Source of the DNA: an uncultured Prevotella sp.
GTDB taxonomy: Bacteria; Bacteroidota; Bacteroidia; Bacteroidales; Bacteroidaceae
Reading direction: 5' to 3'
Assembly (NCBI GenBank): GCA_946998205.1
Contig: CAMPYJ010000044.1
Location: 1 to 22,641 of the forward strand
DNA: 22,641 bases
The notes under the pieces are model-generated. The model had not been told where the DNA came from. It ran no database searches and saw only the letters and a program-made list of their open reading frames with translations. This document shows positions 16,271 to 22,641 of this stretch, in pieces. The position numbers and the translations under genes were made by a program. Each line of letters opens with the position of its first letter. Position 1 is the stretch's first letter.

Positions 16271-16654
16271 GGGCGGTTCTATAAATTACCGCCGTAAAGT
16301 TTTTTCATGTCAGTCTTTTTACGTTTTGTCATCTTGTGGACTCTTTTTGGTTAAAGGCTGGTTCTATAAATTACCGCCGCACATAGTCATTAATTGTTTA
16401 TGAAATACGTTTTATTATCTTTTGTTTTTTTTTCAAAATGTAAGTTCGTTCAGTCGTGCAGCTCACTACACTCCTTCACTCTCTTGCATTTTGACCCCAA
16501 AAATAAGCTCAAAATCTAACAAAGCTAATTTATAGAACCAGCCTAAATTTTCTTGTTCGTTCAGTCGTATAGCTCGCTATACTCCTTCACTCACAAACAA
16601 ATTGACCTCAAAAAAGTCTCACAATCTGTCAAAGCTGATTTATAGAAGCCGCCC
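16271..16654 (-). mobile_element. MITE-like element A, interrupted by element B
   Basis: The outer element has ends GGGCGGTTCTATAAATTA (16271-16288) and its near-complement (TGATTTATAGAAGCCGCCC, 16636-16654). TTTA stands on both sides (16267-16270 and 16655-16658) as a target duplication. Removing the inner element and one TTTA leaves about 192 bp, the size of the other copies. I call it minus because its central hairpin reads on that strand. It encodes no protein and ends about 100 bases before serS. Another fragment of an end (AACCGCCC) lies at 16662-16669. Confidence 0.8.
16356..16543 (-). mobile_element. MITE-like element B nested in element A
   Basis: This 188-bp element has 18-bp inverted ends GGCTGGTTCTATAAATTA (16356-16373) and TAATTTATAGAACCAGCC (16526-16543). 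TAAA stands immediately on both sides (TTTA on the other strand). It shares layout and internal motifs with element A but has GGCTGG instead of GGGCGG at its tips, so it is a sister subfamily inserted into A. It is non-coding. A near-identical copy is at 21129-21321 on the opposite strand. Confidence 0.82.
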
Positions 16655-16712
16655 TTTATCGAACCGCCCTTAAATTATCATCATTTAATGAACGATATTT
16701 AATTAAAAATAG

Positions 16713-16720
16713 TAACTTTG
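16713..16720 (+). promoter_or_regulatory. Candidate serS -7 element
   Basis: TAACTTTG fits TAnnTTTG and lies 35 bases before the serS ATG. No clear -33 TTTG is present. It sits in host sequence just downstream of the MITE pair. Confidence 0.5.
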
Positions 16721-16755
16721 TCAGCAATAGGAAATTTTTCAAAAAAACATAAAAT

Positions 16756-18045
16756 ATGCTTACACTAAAACTCATCAGTGAAGAAACGGAACGTGTGATC
16801 AAGGGATTGGAAAAGAAACATTTCGAGGGAGCAAGAGAAGCCATCAATCAGGTACTCGCCATTGACAAACTTCGTCGGGAATCCCAACAAAAACTTGACA
16901 AGAACAAGCAGCAAGCTAATTTACTCTCCAAAAAAATTGGTACGCTCATGAAGGACAAGAACATGGATGAAGCCAATGAGGTGAAAGCGCAGGTTGCAAA
17001 GCTGAAAGAAGAGGCTAAAGGACTTCAACAGTCAATGGAAACGGCCGAAAAAGACCTCACCACCCTACTTTACTCCATTCCAAACATCCCGAATGAAGAT
17101 GTCCCGGAAGGCAAGGACGCTTCTGACAACGTCGTCGTGAAAGAGGGAGGAGTAATGCCTCAGCTTGCTGAAGACGCATTGTGTCATTGGGACTTGTGCA
17201 AGAAGTTTAACCTGATAGATTTCGACCTGGGCGTCAAAATCACGGGTGCCGGCTTCCCCTTATACATTGGCAAGATGGCACGTTTCCAACGGGCTCTCGA
17301 AGCATTCTTCCTCGAAGAGGCCCGCAAGTCAGGCTACCTCGAAGTACAGCCGCCGTTTGTCGTAAACCAAGCATCCGGTTATGGCACGGGGCAGCTGCCC
17401 GACAAAGAGGGACAGATGTATCACGCACAGTTGGATGACCTGTATCTGATACCTACCGCGGAGGTTCCCGTGACGAACATATTCCGTGACGAGATTCTCG
17501 ATGAGAAAGACCTGCCAATCAAGCGCTGCGCTTATTCGGCTTGCTTCCGCCGCGAAGCAGGCTCGTATGGAAAAGATGTGCGAGGGCTCAATCGTTTGCA
17601 TCAGTTCGACAAAGTGGAGATTGTTAGAATTGACAAGCCAGAGCATTCTTATGAGTCTCTCAACGAAATGCTTGAGCATGTAGAGGGATTATGCAAGAAA
17701 TTGGAACTGCCCTATCACATTTTGAAGTTATGCGGCGGCGACATGAGCTTCACATCGTCGATATGCTATGATTTTGAGGTATGGAGCGCGGCTCAGAAAA
17801 GATGGCTGGAGGTCTCGTCGGTGTCGAATTTCGAAAGTTATCAAGCCAACCGCCTGAAGTGTCGCTACCGCCATGCAGAAGACGGAAAGATAGAGCTTTG
17901 CCACACGCTCAATGGCTCGGCATTGGCCTTGCCGCGCATCGTTGCCAGCATCTTGGAAAACAATCAGACACCAAAAGGCATTCGCGTACCGAAGGTACTT
18001 GTTCCCTACTGTGGATTTGAGATGATTGACGAACAGAATTTTTAG
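16756..18045 (+). CDS. serS: Seryl-tRNA synthetase
   Basis: This enzyme charges tRNA-Ser with serine in the cytoplasm. The 429-residue product has the usual length and order. An N-terminal antiparallel coiled coil (about 25-105, rich in K, E, Q and L) grips the tRNA long variable arm. The class II catalytic core follows: LIPTAEVPVTN, motif 2 in CFRREAGSYGKDVRGLNRLHQF, and motif 3 NGSALALPRIVASILENNQ. GYGTGQLP and SFTSSICYDFEVW are also typical. The ATG at 16756 fits the family start (MLTLKLI). The gene stands alone, with MITE elements upstream and downstream. No terminator with a T tract was found after it. Confidence 0.96.
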   Translation: MLTLKLISEETERVIKGLEKKHFEGAREAINQVLAIDKLRRESQQKLDKNKQQANLLSKKIGTLMKDKNMDEANEVKAQVAKLKEEAKGLQQSMETAEKDLTTLLYSIPNIPNEDVPEGKDASDNVVVKEGGVMPQLAEDALCHWDLCKKFNLIDFDLGVKITGAGFPLYIGKMARFQRALEAFFLEEARKSGYLEVQPPFVVNQASGYGTGQLPDKEGQMYHAQLDDLYLIPTAEVPVTNIFRDEILDEKDLPIKRCAYSACFRREAGSYGKDVRGLNRLHQFDKVEIVRIDKPEHSYESLNEMLEHVEGLCKKLELPYHILKLCGGDMSFTSSICYDFEVWSAAQKRWLEVSSVSNFESYQANRLKCRYRHAEDGKIELCHTLNGSALALPRIVASILENNQTPKGIRVPKVLVPYCGFEMIDEQNF

Positions 18046-18638
18046 GAAAACAGCCGTGACGAGAACATTCTAAATCTCAATCATATCATTCCATCAGACT
18101 TTCTCCGTGTGTTGATTCGCCCAACATGCGAATGGAGTCACGACAGTCAAACCTACATGGAGGGGTGAGCATGGCGGACATACTCCGATGAGGACATGCC
18201 GCCCGACAAAGACGCGAGCGGAAGTTTCAAGCCTTCTCACCTCTCCATACCGGTTGCCATATCGCACGAACGCTTCAATTCACTGCGGGATGTCAGGCTG
18301 AATATGGGAGTGGTTGATGCCCGCGATACAAAAACTTGTGAGTCTGACTGCTTGACACAAATGCTATTATTCAAGAATCCAACTTTTCATACGGCTTTTC
18401 ACCAAGACATCAATTTGAATCATGGGCGGTTCTATAAATTAGCATTGTCAGATTGTGAAGCTGTTTTTGTGGTCAATTTCCTGGTTGTCGAAGAAGTATG
18501 GCGAGCCATACAACTGAATGAACAAGCAAATTGAACCAAAAGCTACTGCAAAATGACAACACACACACCGGCCGACATAAAAAACTCTACGGTGGAAATT
18601 TATAGCACCGCCCTTTTAACAATCTATCAAACCATGCC
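18046..18638. other. Intergenic region between serS and the flavoprotein gene
   Basis: This is about 590 bases. The first part (18046-18423) shows no gene; it has a hairpin at 18173-18203 (GGCGGACAT against ATGCCGCC, one bulged base, no T tract). The second part is a MITE-like element. The frame from 18196 to 18534 runs into that element and is probably not real. Confidence 0.6.
18424..18613 (+). mobile_element. MITE-like element A, uninterrupted diverged copy
   Basis: This 190-bp element begins GGGCGGTTCTATAAATTA and ends AATTTATAGCACCGCCC. It contains a central GTATGG-CGAG-CCATAC hairpin and the GAACAAG/ACCAAAAG segment that is split by element B at 16544. It therefore represents the unoccupied form. 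The flanks (TCAT and TTTT) show no target duplication, consistent with age. Its right end is 25 bases before the flavoprotein start codon. Confidence 0.75.
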
Positions 18639-20990
18639 ATGAATAGAATCATCCGCAAAGAACAGTTCTCTGAAAAAGTTTTTCTCTTTGAGATTGAGGC
18701 TCCGCTCATCGCCAAAAGCAGAAAGGCCGGCCATTTCGTCATCGTCCGCGTTGGCAGCAAAGGCGAACGCATGCCACTGACCATCGCCGACGCAAACATC
18801 AAACGCGGAACAATCACATTGGTTGTGCAGAAAGTTGGTCTATCTTCAACGAAGCTCTGCAACCTGAATGTAGGTGACTATGTTACTGATGTGGTAGGTC
18901 CCTTGGGCAACGCCACACACATCGAGAAGTTCGGCACCGTACTCTGTGCGGGTGGTGGCGTTGGCGTGGCTCCCATGCTGCCCATCATTAAAGCCTTGAA
19001 GGATGCGGGTAACAAGGTGCTGTCAGTGTTGGCAGGACGAAGCAAAGAACTCATCATACTGGAAGATGAAGTAAGGGCGAATTCTGATGAAACAATCATC
19101 ATGACCGACGATGGCAGCTATGGCGAGAAGGGTGTCGTAACGGTGGGCATGGAGAAATTGATCAAACAGGAACATATCGACAAGGCATTTGCCATCGGAC
19201 CTCCCGTCATGATGAAATTCTGCTGTCTCCTTACGCAAAAATATAACATACCTACAGATGTATCTCTCAACACCATCATGGTAGATGGCACGGGCATGTG
19301 TGGTGCCTGTCGGTTGACGATTGGAGGCAAAACACAATTCGTGTGCATTGATGGTCCTGAATTTGATGGCGCATCGGTTGACTGGGATGAAATGTTCAAA
19401 CGCATGAACACATTTAAAGATGTTGAAAAAGAAGAACTGGAACATTTACAAGACCATCTTAATGAGATAGAAAGTGTACAGGAGAAGCACACGTCCACCA
19501 TTAAAATGGACGTGGAGCCGACACAAGAGGACATCACGGCACTGACAGACCGCAATGCTGAATGGAGAAAGACATTAAGGGATGCCATGAAACCAAGAGA
19601 GCGGAAAAGCATCAGTCGCGTGCAAATGCCGGAACTGGATCCTACATACCGGGCAACAACCAGAACGGAAGAGGTAAACTTAGGTCTTACAAAAGAAATG
19701 GCCATGACAGAAGCCAAACGCTGCCTGGATTGTGCTAAACCTACCTGCGTGGAAGGTTGTCCGGTCAACATCAACATTCCTTCGTTTATCAAGAATATAG
19801 AGCGAGGACAATTCTTGTCAGCAGCCAAAGTATTGAAGAACACCTCTGCCCTACCCGCAGTGTGTGGCAGAGTGTGTCCGCAAGAGAAGCAATGCGAAAG
19901 CAAATGCATTCATCTGAAAATGAACGAACCAGCTGTCGCCATTGGTTATCTTGAACGTTTTGCCGCCGATTTTGAACGGGAAAGCGGAAACGGCTCCATC
20001 CCTGAAATGCAACCTGACAACGGTATCAAGGTGGCTGTGGTCGGTTCAGGGCCTGCAGGCTTGAGCTTCGCTGGGGATATGGCTAAGCGAGGCTATCAGG
20101 TTCATGTGTTCGAGGCACTGCATGAAATTGGTGGCGTACTGAAATATGGAATTCCAGAGTTCCGTCTTCCTAATGCCATCGTCGACGTTGAGATAGAAAA
20201 TCTCAAGAAAATGGGCGTTCATTTCTTAACCGACTGCATCATTGGGAAAACCCTTACTATTGAAGAACTCAAAGAAAAAGGTTTCAAAGGCATCTTCGTG
20301 GGATCGGGTGCAGGGCTTCCTAATTTTATGGGAATACCTGGAGAGAACGCCATCAACATCATGTCATCCAACGAATACCTGACCCGTATCAATCTCATGG
20401 ATGCTGCCAATGCCACTGCTGACACGCCAATCAATCTTGGAAAGAAAGTGATGGTTGTAGGAGGTGGAAACACAGCCATGGACTCTTGCCGTACGGCCAA
20501 ACGCTTAGGAGCTGATGTCACATTGGTTTACCGTCGTTCTGAGACAGAAATGCCAGCCCGACGTGAAGAAGTCAAACATGCCAAGGAAGAGGGCGTCCGT
20601 TTCATGTGCCTGCACAACCCTGTTGAATACCTTACGGATGAAAGGGGTGCCGTGAGGGCCGCCGTCTTACAGGTGATGCGATTGGGAGAACCAGATGCGA
20701 GTGGACGCCGCAGCCCCGTACCGGCCGAAGGACGAGCGGTAACGATAGAAGTCGATCAAGTTGTCGTTGCTGTTGGCGTATCCCCAAACCCACTGGTACC
20801 AAAATCTATCAAAGGTCTCGAGCTTGGCCGCAAAAGCACCATTGTCGTCAACGAGCAAATGCAGTCAAGCAGGCCTGAAATCTACGCAGGCGGCGACATC
20901 GTACGCGGAGGCGCAACGGTGATTCTAGCCATGGGTGACGGCAGAAGAGCTGCTGCGAACATGGACATCCAACTGGCAGCTGCTAAATGA
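18639..20990 (+). CDS. Fused NfnAB / SudBA-like NADPH-ferredoxin flavoprotein (GltD-like)
   Basis: This encodes a 783-residue fusion. Residues 1 to about 265 are a ferredoxin-NADP reductase/PyrK-like unit, with a 2Fe-2S site DGTGMCGAC...FVC (Asp216, Cys221, Cys224, Cys236). Residues about 300-783 are a GltD-like unit: Cys-rich RCLDCAKPTCVEGCP and CGRVCPQEKQCESKC for 4Fe-4S clusters (about 360-425), FAD motif VVGSGPAGLS (about 468), NADPH motif VVGGGNTAMDS (about 606) and a C-terminal GGDIVRGGATVILAMGDGR. The order matches the NfnA and NfnB subunits joined in one chain. It is often annotated as a dihydroorotate dehydrogenase B/glutamate synthase bifunctional protein, but no GltB or PyrD partner is nearby. 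A likely role is electron exchange between NAD(P)H and ferredoxin; bifurcation is inference. MITE copies lie 25 bases before and 27 bases after it. Confidence 0.85.
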   Translation: MNRIIRKEQFSEKVFLFEIEAPLIAKSRKAGHFVIVRVGSKGERMPLTIADANIKRGTITLVVQKVGLSSTKLCNLNVGDYVTDVVGPLGNATHIEKFGTVLCAGGGVGVAPMLPIIKALKDAGNKVLSVLAGRSKELIILEDEVRANSDETIIMTDDGSYGEKGVVTVGMEKLIKQEHIDKAFAIGPPVMMKFCCLLTQKYNIPTDVSLNTIMVDGTGMCGACRLTIGGKTQFVCIDGPEFDGASVDWDEMFKRMNTFKDVEKEELEHLQDHLNEIESVQEKHTSTIKMDVEPTQEDITALTDRNAEWRKTLRDAMKPRERKSISRVQMPELDPTYRATTRTEEVNLGLTKEMAMTEAKRCLDCAKPTCVEGCPVNINIPSFIKNIERGQFLSAAKVLKNTSALPAVCGRVCPQEKQCESKCIHLKMNEPAVAIGYLERFAADFERESGNGSIPEMQPDNGIKVAVVGSGPAGLSFAGDMAKRGYQVHVFEALHEIGGVLKYGIPEFRLPNAIVDVEIENLKKMGVHFLTDCIIGKTLTIEELKEKGFKGIFVGSGAGLPNFMGIPGENAINIMSSNEYLTRINLMDAANATADTPINLGKKVMVVGGGNTAMDSCRTAKRLGADVTLVYRRSETEMPARREEVKHAKEEGVRFMCLHNPVEYLTDERGAVRAAVLQVMRLGEPDASGRRSPVPAEGRAVTIEVDQVVVAVGVSPNPLVPKSIKGLELGRKSTIVVNEQMQSSRPEIYAGGDIVRGGATVILAMGDGRRAAANMDIQLAAAK

Positions 20991-21017
20991 CAGACAGCGA
21001 GGATGCATGTAGATGAA

Positions 21018-21128
21018 GGGCGGTTCTATAAATTAGCATTGACAGGTTGTGAGACTATTTTCGAGGTCAACTTATTTGTGAGCGAAGGAGTATAGCGAGC
21101 TATACGACTGAACGAACAAGAAAATTTA
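21018..21128 (+). mobile_element. Left half of MITE-like element A
   Basis: This is 111 bp starting GGGCGGTTCTATAAATTA. It includes the GTATAG-CGAG-CTATAC hairpin and ends at TTTA, exactly where element B is inserted. The matching half at 16544-16654 is also 111 bp. The right half of A is absent. Confidence 0.8.
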
Positions 21129-21321
21129 GGCTGGTTCTATAAATTAGCTTTGTTAGATTTTGAGCTTATTTTTGAGGTCAAAATGCAAGAGAGTGAAGGA
21201 GTGTAGCGAGCTACACGACTGAACGAACTTACATTTTGAACCAAAAAGAAGCCAAAAGATAACAAAACGTATTTCATAAACATTTAATGACTATGTGCGG
21301 TGGTAATTTATAGAACCAGCC
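21129..21321 (+). mobile_element. MITE-like element B, second copy
   Basis: This 193-bp element has ends GGCTGGTTCTATAAATTA and TAATTTATAGAACCAGCC and a GTGTAG-CGAG-CTACAC hairpin. It is the reverse-oriented near-copy of 16356-16543, including the ACTATGTGCGG segment before the right end. The left neighbour is TTTA of element A; the right neighbour is TGCA, not TTTA. Confidence 0.82.
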
Positions 21322-21390
21322 TGCAATACCATAAAGATTGTAGCGTTAATGTTTTTTTTAATTTTTACATATTATTATGCTGTTTTTTAT

Positions 21391-21398
21391 TATCTTTG
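21391..21398 (+). promoter_or_regulatory. -7 element of the barrel gene
   Basis: TATCTTTG is identical to the rfbC -7 element and lies 43 bases before the ATG. The upstream stretch is T-rich but lacks an exact TTTG at the -33 position. Confidence 0.6.
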
Positions 21399-21441
21399 CA
21401 GCGGTAAATATATATAAGTTTAACTAAACAATATTTTTATT

Positions 21442-22143
21442 ATGTTAAAAAAGGTTTTATTCGCTGCGCTTATGTTAGGTTTTACATTAGCGGGTATGGC
21501 ACGAAGCTCACAAGAGGTGGTTTATCTTAAAGATGGTAGCGTTGTAAATGGTACAAGTATGGAGATGGTATCAAACAAGCCTGTTAAGATGCAAGCACAA
21601 GAGGGTAATATGCTTGTTTATAAGGATATAAGCAAGATTACAAAAGAGGTAAATGGTTTATCCCAAGATGAAGATGAGCCTGCTGGTGTTGCACGAAGAG
21701 GTTATAAAGGGTTTGTAGGTTCTGGCGCGCAATATTGGAATGGCGACGAGTCGTCAGCATCATTATTTACAAGTCATGGTTACCAGTTTAATTCTCATAT
21801 TTTCTTAGGTGGAGGTATTGCTTACCTAACTACATTAGATGATGATGATAGATCAAATAATAAGGATTATTATTACCGAACTGAACATAAAAATTTTCTT
21901 CTTCCAGTCTATACGTGTTTTCGTTGTAACTTTTTAAGTAAAAGGTTTTCTCCTTTTGTAGAAGTAAAAGAAGGTTACAGCTTGGCAGGAATATTGACAG
22001 ATGTATACAGTGAAGCCTCTTTAGGTCTTCGTATAGGTATTGGAAGAAAAGGGCAAGCTATTAACGTAGCATTAGGAGGAATAGCTTTAGGAGTTGAAGG
22101 TGAGTATATAGCAGGAAATTTTAAAGTGTTTTTCGAGTTTTAA
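21442..22143 (+). CDS. Predicted outer membrane beta-barrel protein
   Basis: This encodes a 233-residue protein of unknown function. It has a signal peptide (KKVLFAALMLGFTLAGMA, cleavage near residue 20-22). A short N-terminal domain follows (VVYLKDGSVVNGTSMEM...VYKDISKITKEV), a pattern seen in Bacteroidetes exported proteins. Residues about 85-233 are alternating strands (GYKGFVGSGAQYW, SHIFLGGGIAYL, RFSPFVEVKEGYSLAG, ASLGLRIGIGRKG) that end in an aromatic residue (FKVFFEF), typical of a small outer-membrane barrel. Third codon positions are much richer in A and T than in serS or the flavoprotein gene, which may mean transfer or low expression. It has its own promoter and a hairpin terminator, so it is probably monocistronic. 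Confidence 0.75.
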   Translation: MLKKVLFAALMLGFTLAGMARSSQEVVYLKDGSVVNGTSMEMVSNKPVKMQAQEGNMLVYKDISKITKEVNGLSQDEDEPAGVARRGYKGFVGSGAQYWNGDESSASLFTSHGYQFNSHIFLGGGIAYLTTLDDDDRSNNKDYYYRTEHKNFLLPVYTCFRCNFLSKRFSPFVEVKEGYSLAGILTDVYSEASLGLRIGIGRKGQAINVALGGIALGVEGEYIAGNFKVFFEF

Positions 22144-22545
22144 AGAGTTATAACATAAAGAGGGTGTATATATTTACTTTTGTCTTTGCATGGCGAGAGG
22201 AGCTATATAGGGATAATGGTAATATATACACTTCTTTTTTGTGATGTAAGTTAAGGTGATGCTTGCTGTAATGAATGTCGTTTTTACATCGAAAAAAGCC
22301 AAAATGTTTTCCGTTTTTTTCTTTTTTTTATACATTTGCAAATAACCCTTAATTCCGCAGTATTTTTTCTTGTGAGAAAATTTTATATGTTGAGGTGTCT
22401 TTTTGGGACTCTATATGTTGATATGAGGTGCTTTGGTGTTTCTTGGGTCTTTTCTAAGCATAAAATCCCCCACCCAAACCAATGGGGAATATTAAAACCA
22501 CAAAGAAATACTGTTTATTCAAGGAAGACCTCAGAGTAGTAGGTT
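22144..22545. other. Intergenic region after the barrel gene
   Basis: Past the terminator there is a promoter-like TACATTTG (22331-22338) in a T-rich context. A short open frame ending at 22539 follows, with no recognisable domain. Nothing else is supported. Confidence 0.5.
22164..22240 (+). terminator. Candidate terminator of the barrel gene
   Basis: GTGTATATATT (22164-22174) pairs perfectly with AATATATACAC (22221-22231), and TTCTTTTTT follows. The loop is unusually long (46 nt) and the stem is AT-rich, so efficiency is uncertain. It starts 20 bases after the stop codon. Confidence 0.5.
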
Positions 22546-22641
22546 TTATTTGTATACAGGTTTAGAACGTTCTACCTTCCAGTGCGCACCCATTTTGCTG
22601 GCACGCTGACAAAATGTAGGATAAAGGCTTTCAGCCTGCTT
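22546..22641 (-). CDS. C-terminal end of an unidentified protein (partial)
   Basis: On the minus strand the last 96 bases read as 31 codons plus a TAA stop (22546-22548). The peptide is protein-like in composition: QAESLYPTFCQRASKMGAHW followed by KVERSKPVYK. The frame is open to the window edge. The family is not recognised. The sequence also holds a 12-bp palindrome (TAGAACGTTCTA, 22563-22574) and an inverted repeat (CATTTTG 22591-22597 with CAAAATG 22610-22616), so non-coding structure is a possible alternative explanation. Confidence 0.4.
   Translation of the reverse strand, partial: KQAESLYPTFCQRASKMGAHWKVERSKPVYK

Larger units (their letters stand above)
15720..16755. other. Intergenic region between fbp and serS
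   Basis: This is about 1 kb without a convincing gene. In order it holds a 98-bp imperfect inverted repeat (15728-15825), ATGCTTT periodic repeats (15957-16008), a near-palindrome (16151-16171), a nested pair of MITE-like elements (16271-16654) and the serS promoter. Short open frames here have no protein-like features. Confidence 0.7.
20991..21441. other. Intergenic region with a hybrid MITE and a promoter
   Basis: This is about 450 bases. Most of it is the half-A plus complete-B element (21018-21321). After it come an AT-rich stretch and a -7 element for the barrel gene. No terminator with a T tract was seen for the flavoprotein gene outside the element. Confidence 0.6.

Noticed and set aside
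16271..16680. CRISPR-like or tandem repeat reading of the repeated GTTCTATAAATTA motif
   Set aside because: The copies are in inverted pairs with no regular spacers, and TTTA duplications flank them, so they are ends of mobile elements.
18196..18534. 112-codon frame between serS and the flavoprotein gene
   Set aside because: It runs into the MITE-like element and shows no signal peptide, domain or promoter.
19118..19909. 263-codon minus-strand frame inside the flavoprotein gene
   Set aside because: It is antisense to conserved iron-sulfur and flavin motifs. Its Ser/Cys-rich peptide is typical of a shadow frame.
22336..22539. 67-codon frame (50 codons from the ATG at 22387) behind a promoter-like TACATTTG
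   Set aside because: No recognisable domain or signal peptide. It could be a real small gene, but nothing beyond the open frame supports it.

Overview
The window looks like the chromosome of a Prevotella-type Bacteroidales bacterium. Supporting signs are TAnnTTTG -7 promoter elements, starts without clear Shine-Dalgarno sequences, a GLPGLI/TonB-receptor-like pair, an HU-like/SPOR membrane protein, a class III fructose-bisphosphatase and a fused NfnAB/GltD-like flavoprotein. No tRNA, rRNA, CRISPR or phage genes were seen. The genus is inferred from gene content only.

Layout. 1-505: C-terminal remnant of a DDE transposase (minus), cut off from its start. 511-1959: rfbC (dTDP-rhamnose synthesis) and a lipoprotein gene (minus), with a consensus promoter upstream and a rho-independent terminator downstream. 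2068-3754: a divergent pair, an HU-like/TM/SPOR protein and a zinc-ribbon FHA protein. 3831-7251: a GLPGLI secreted protein followed by a large outer-membrane receptor-like barrel (minus). 7252-8331: a long intergenic region with palindromes, a 22-bp periodic repeat and a promoter. 8332-15719: a co-directional run of ftsE-like ATPase, aspartate kinase, diaminopimelate decarboxylase, family 2 glycosyltransferase, half-size GT-B-like protein and class III fbp. 15720-16755: a second long intergenic region. 16756-20990: serS and the fused flavoprotein, with miniature inverted-repeat elements upstream of, between and downstream of the two genes. 21442-22143: an AT-rich outer-membrane barrel gene. 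22546-22641: the C-terminal end of an unidentified minus-strand gene.

How the genes work together. lysC and lysA are the first and last dedicated steps of the diaminopimelate/lysine pathway, and ftsE belongs to envelope division. rfbC and the two glycosyltransferase-like genes point to surface polysaccharide. fbp supports gluconeogenesis.

The most notable signal is a family of about 190-bp MITE-like elements at three places (16271-16654, 18424-18613, 21018-21321). They have 18-bp terminal inverted repeats. One copy sits inside another, and both insertions are flanked by a TTTA duplication. A central hairpin is kept by compensatory base changes. A second copy of the nested junction lies in inverted orientation about 4.4 kb away, with one half missing.
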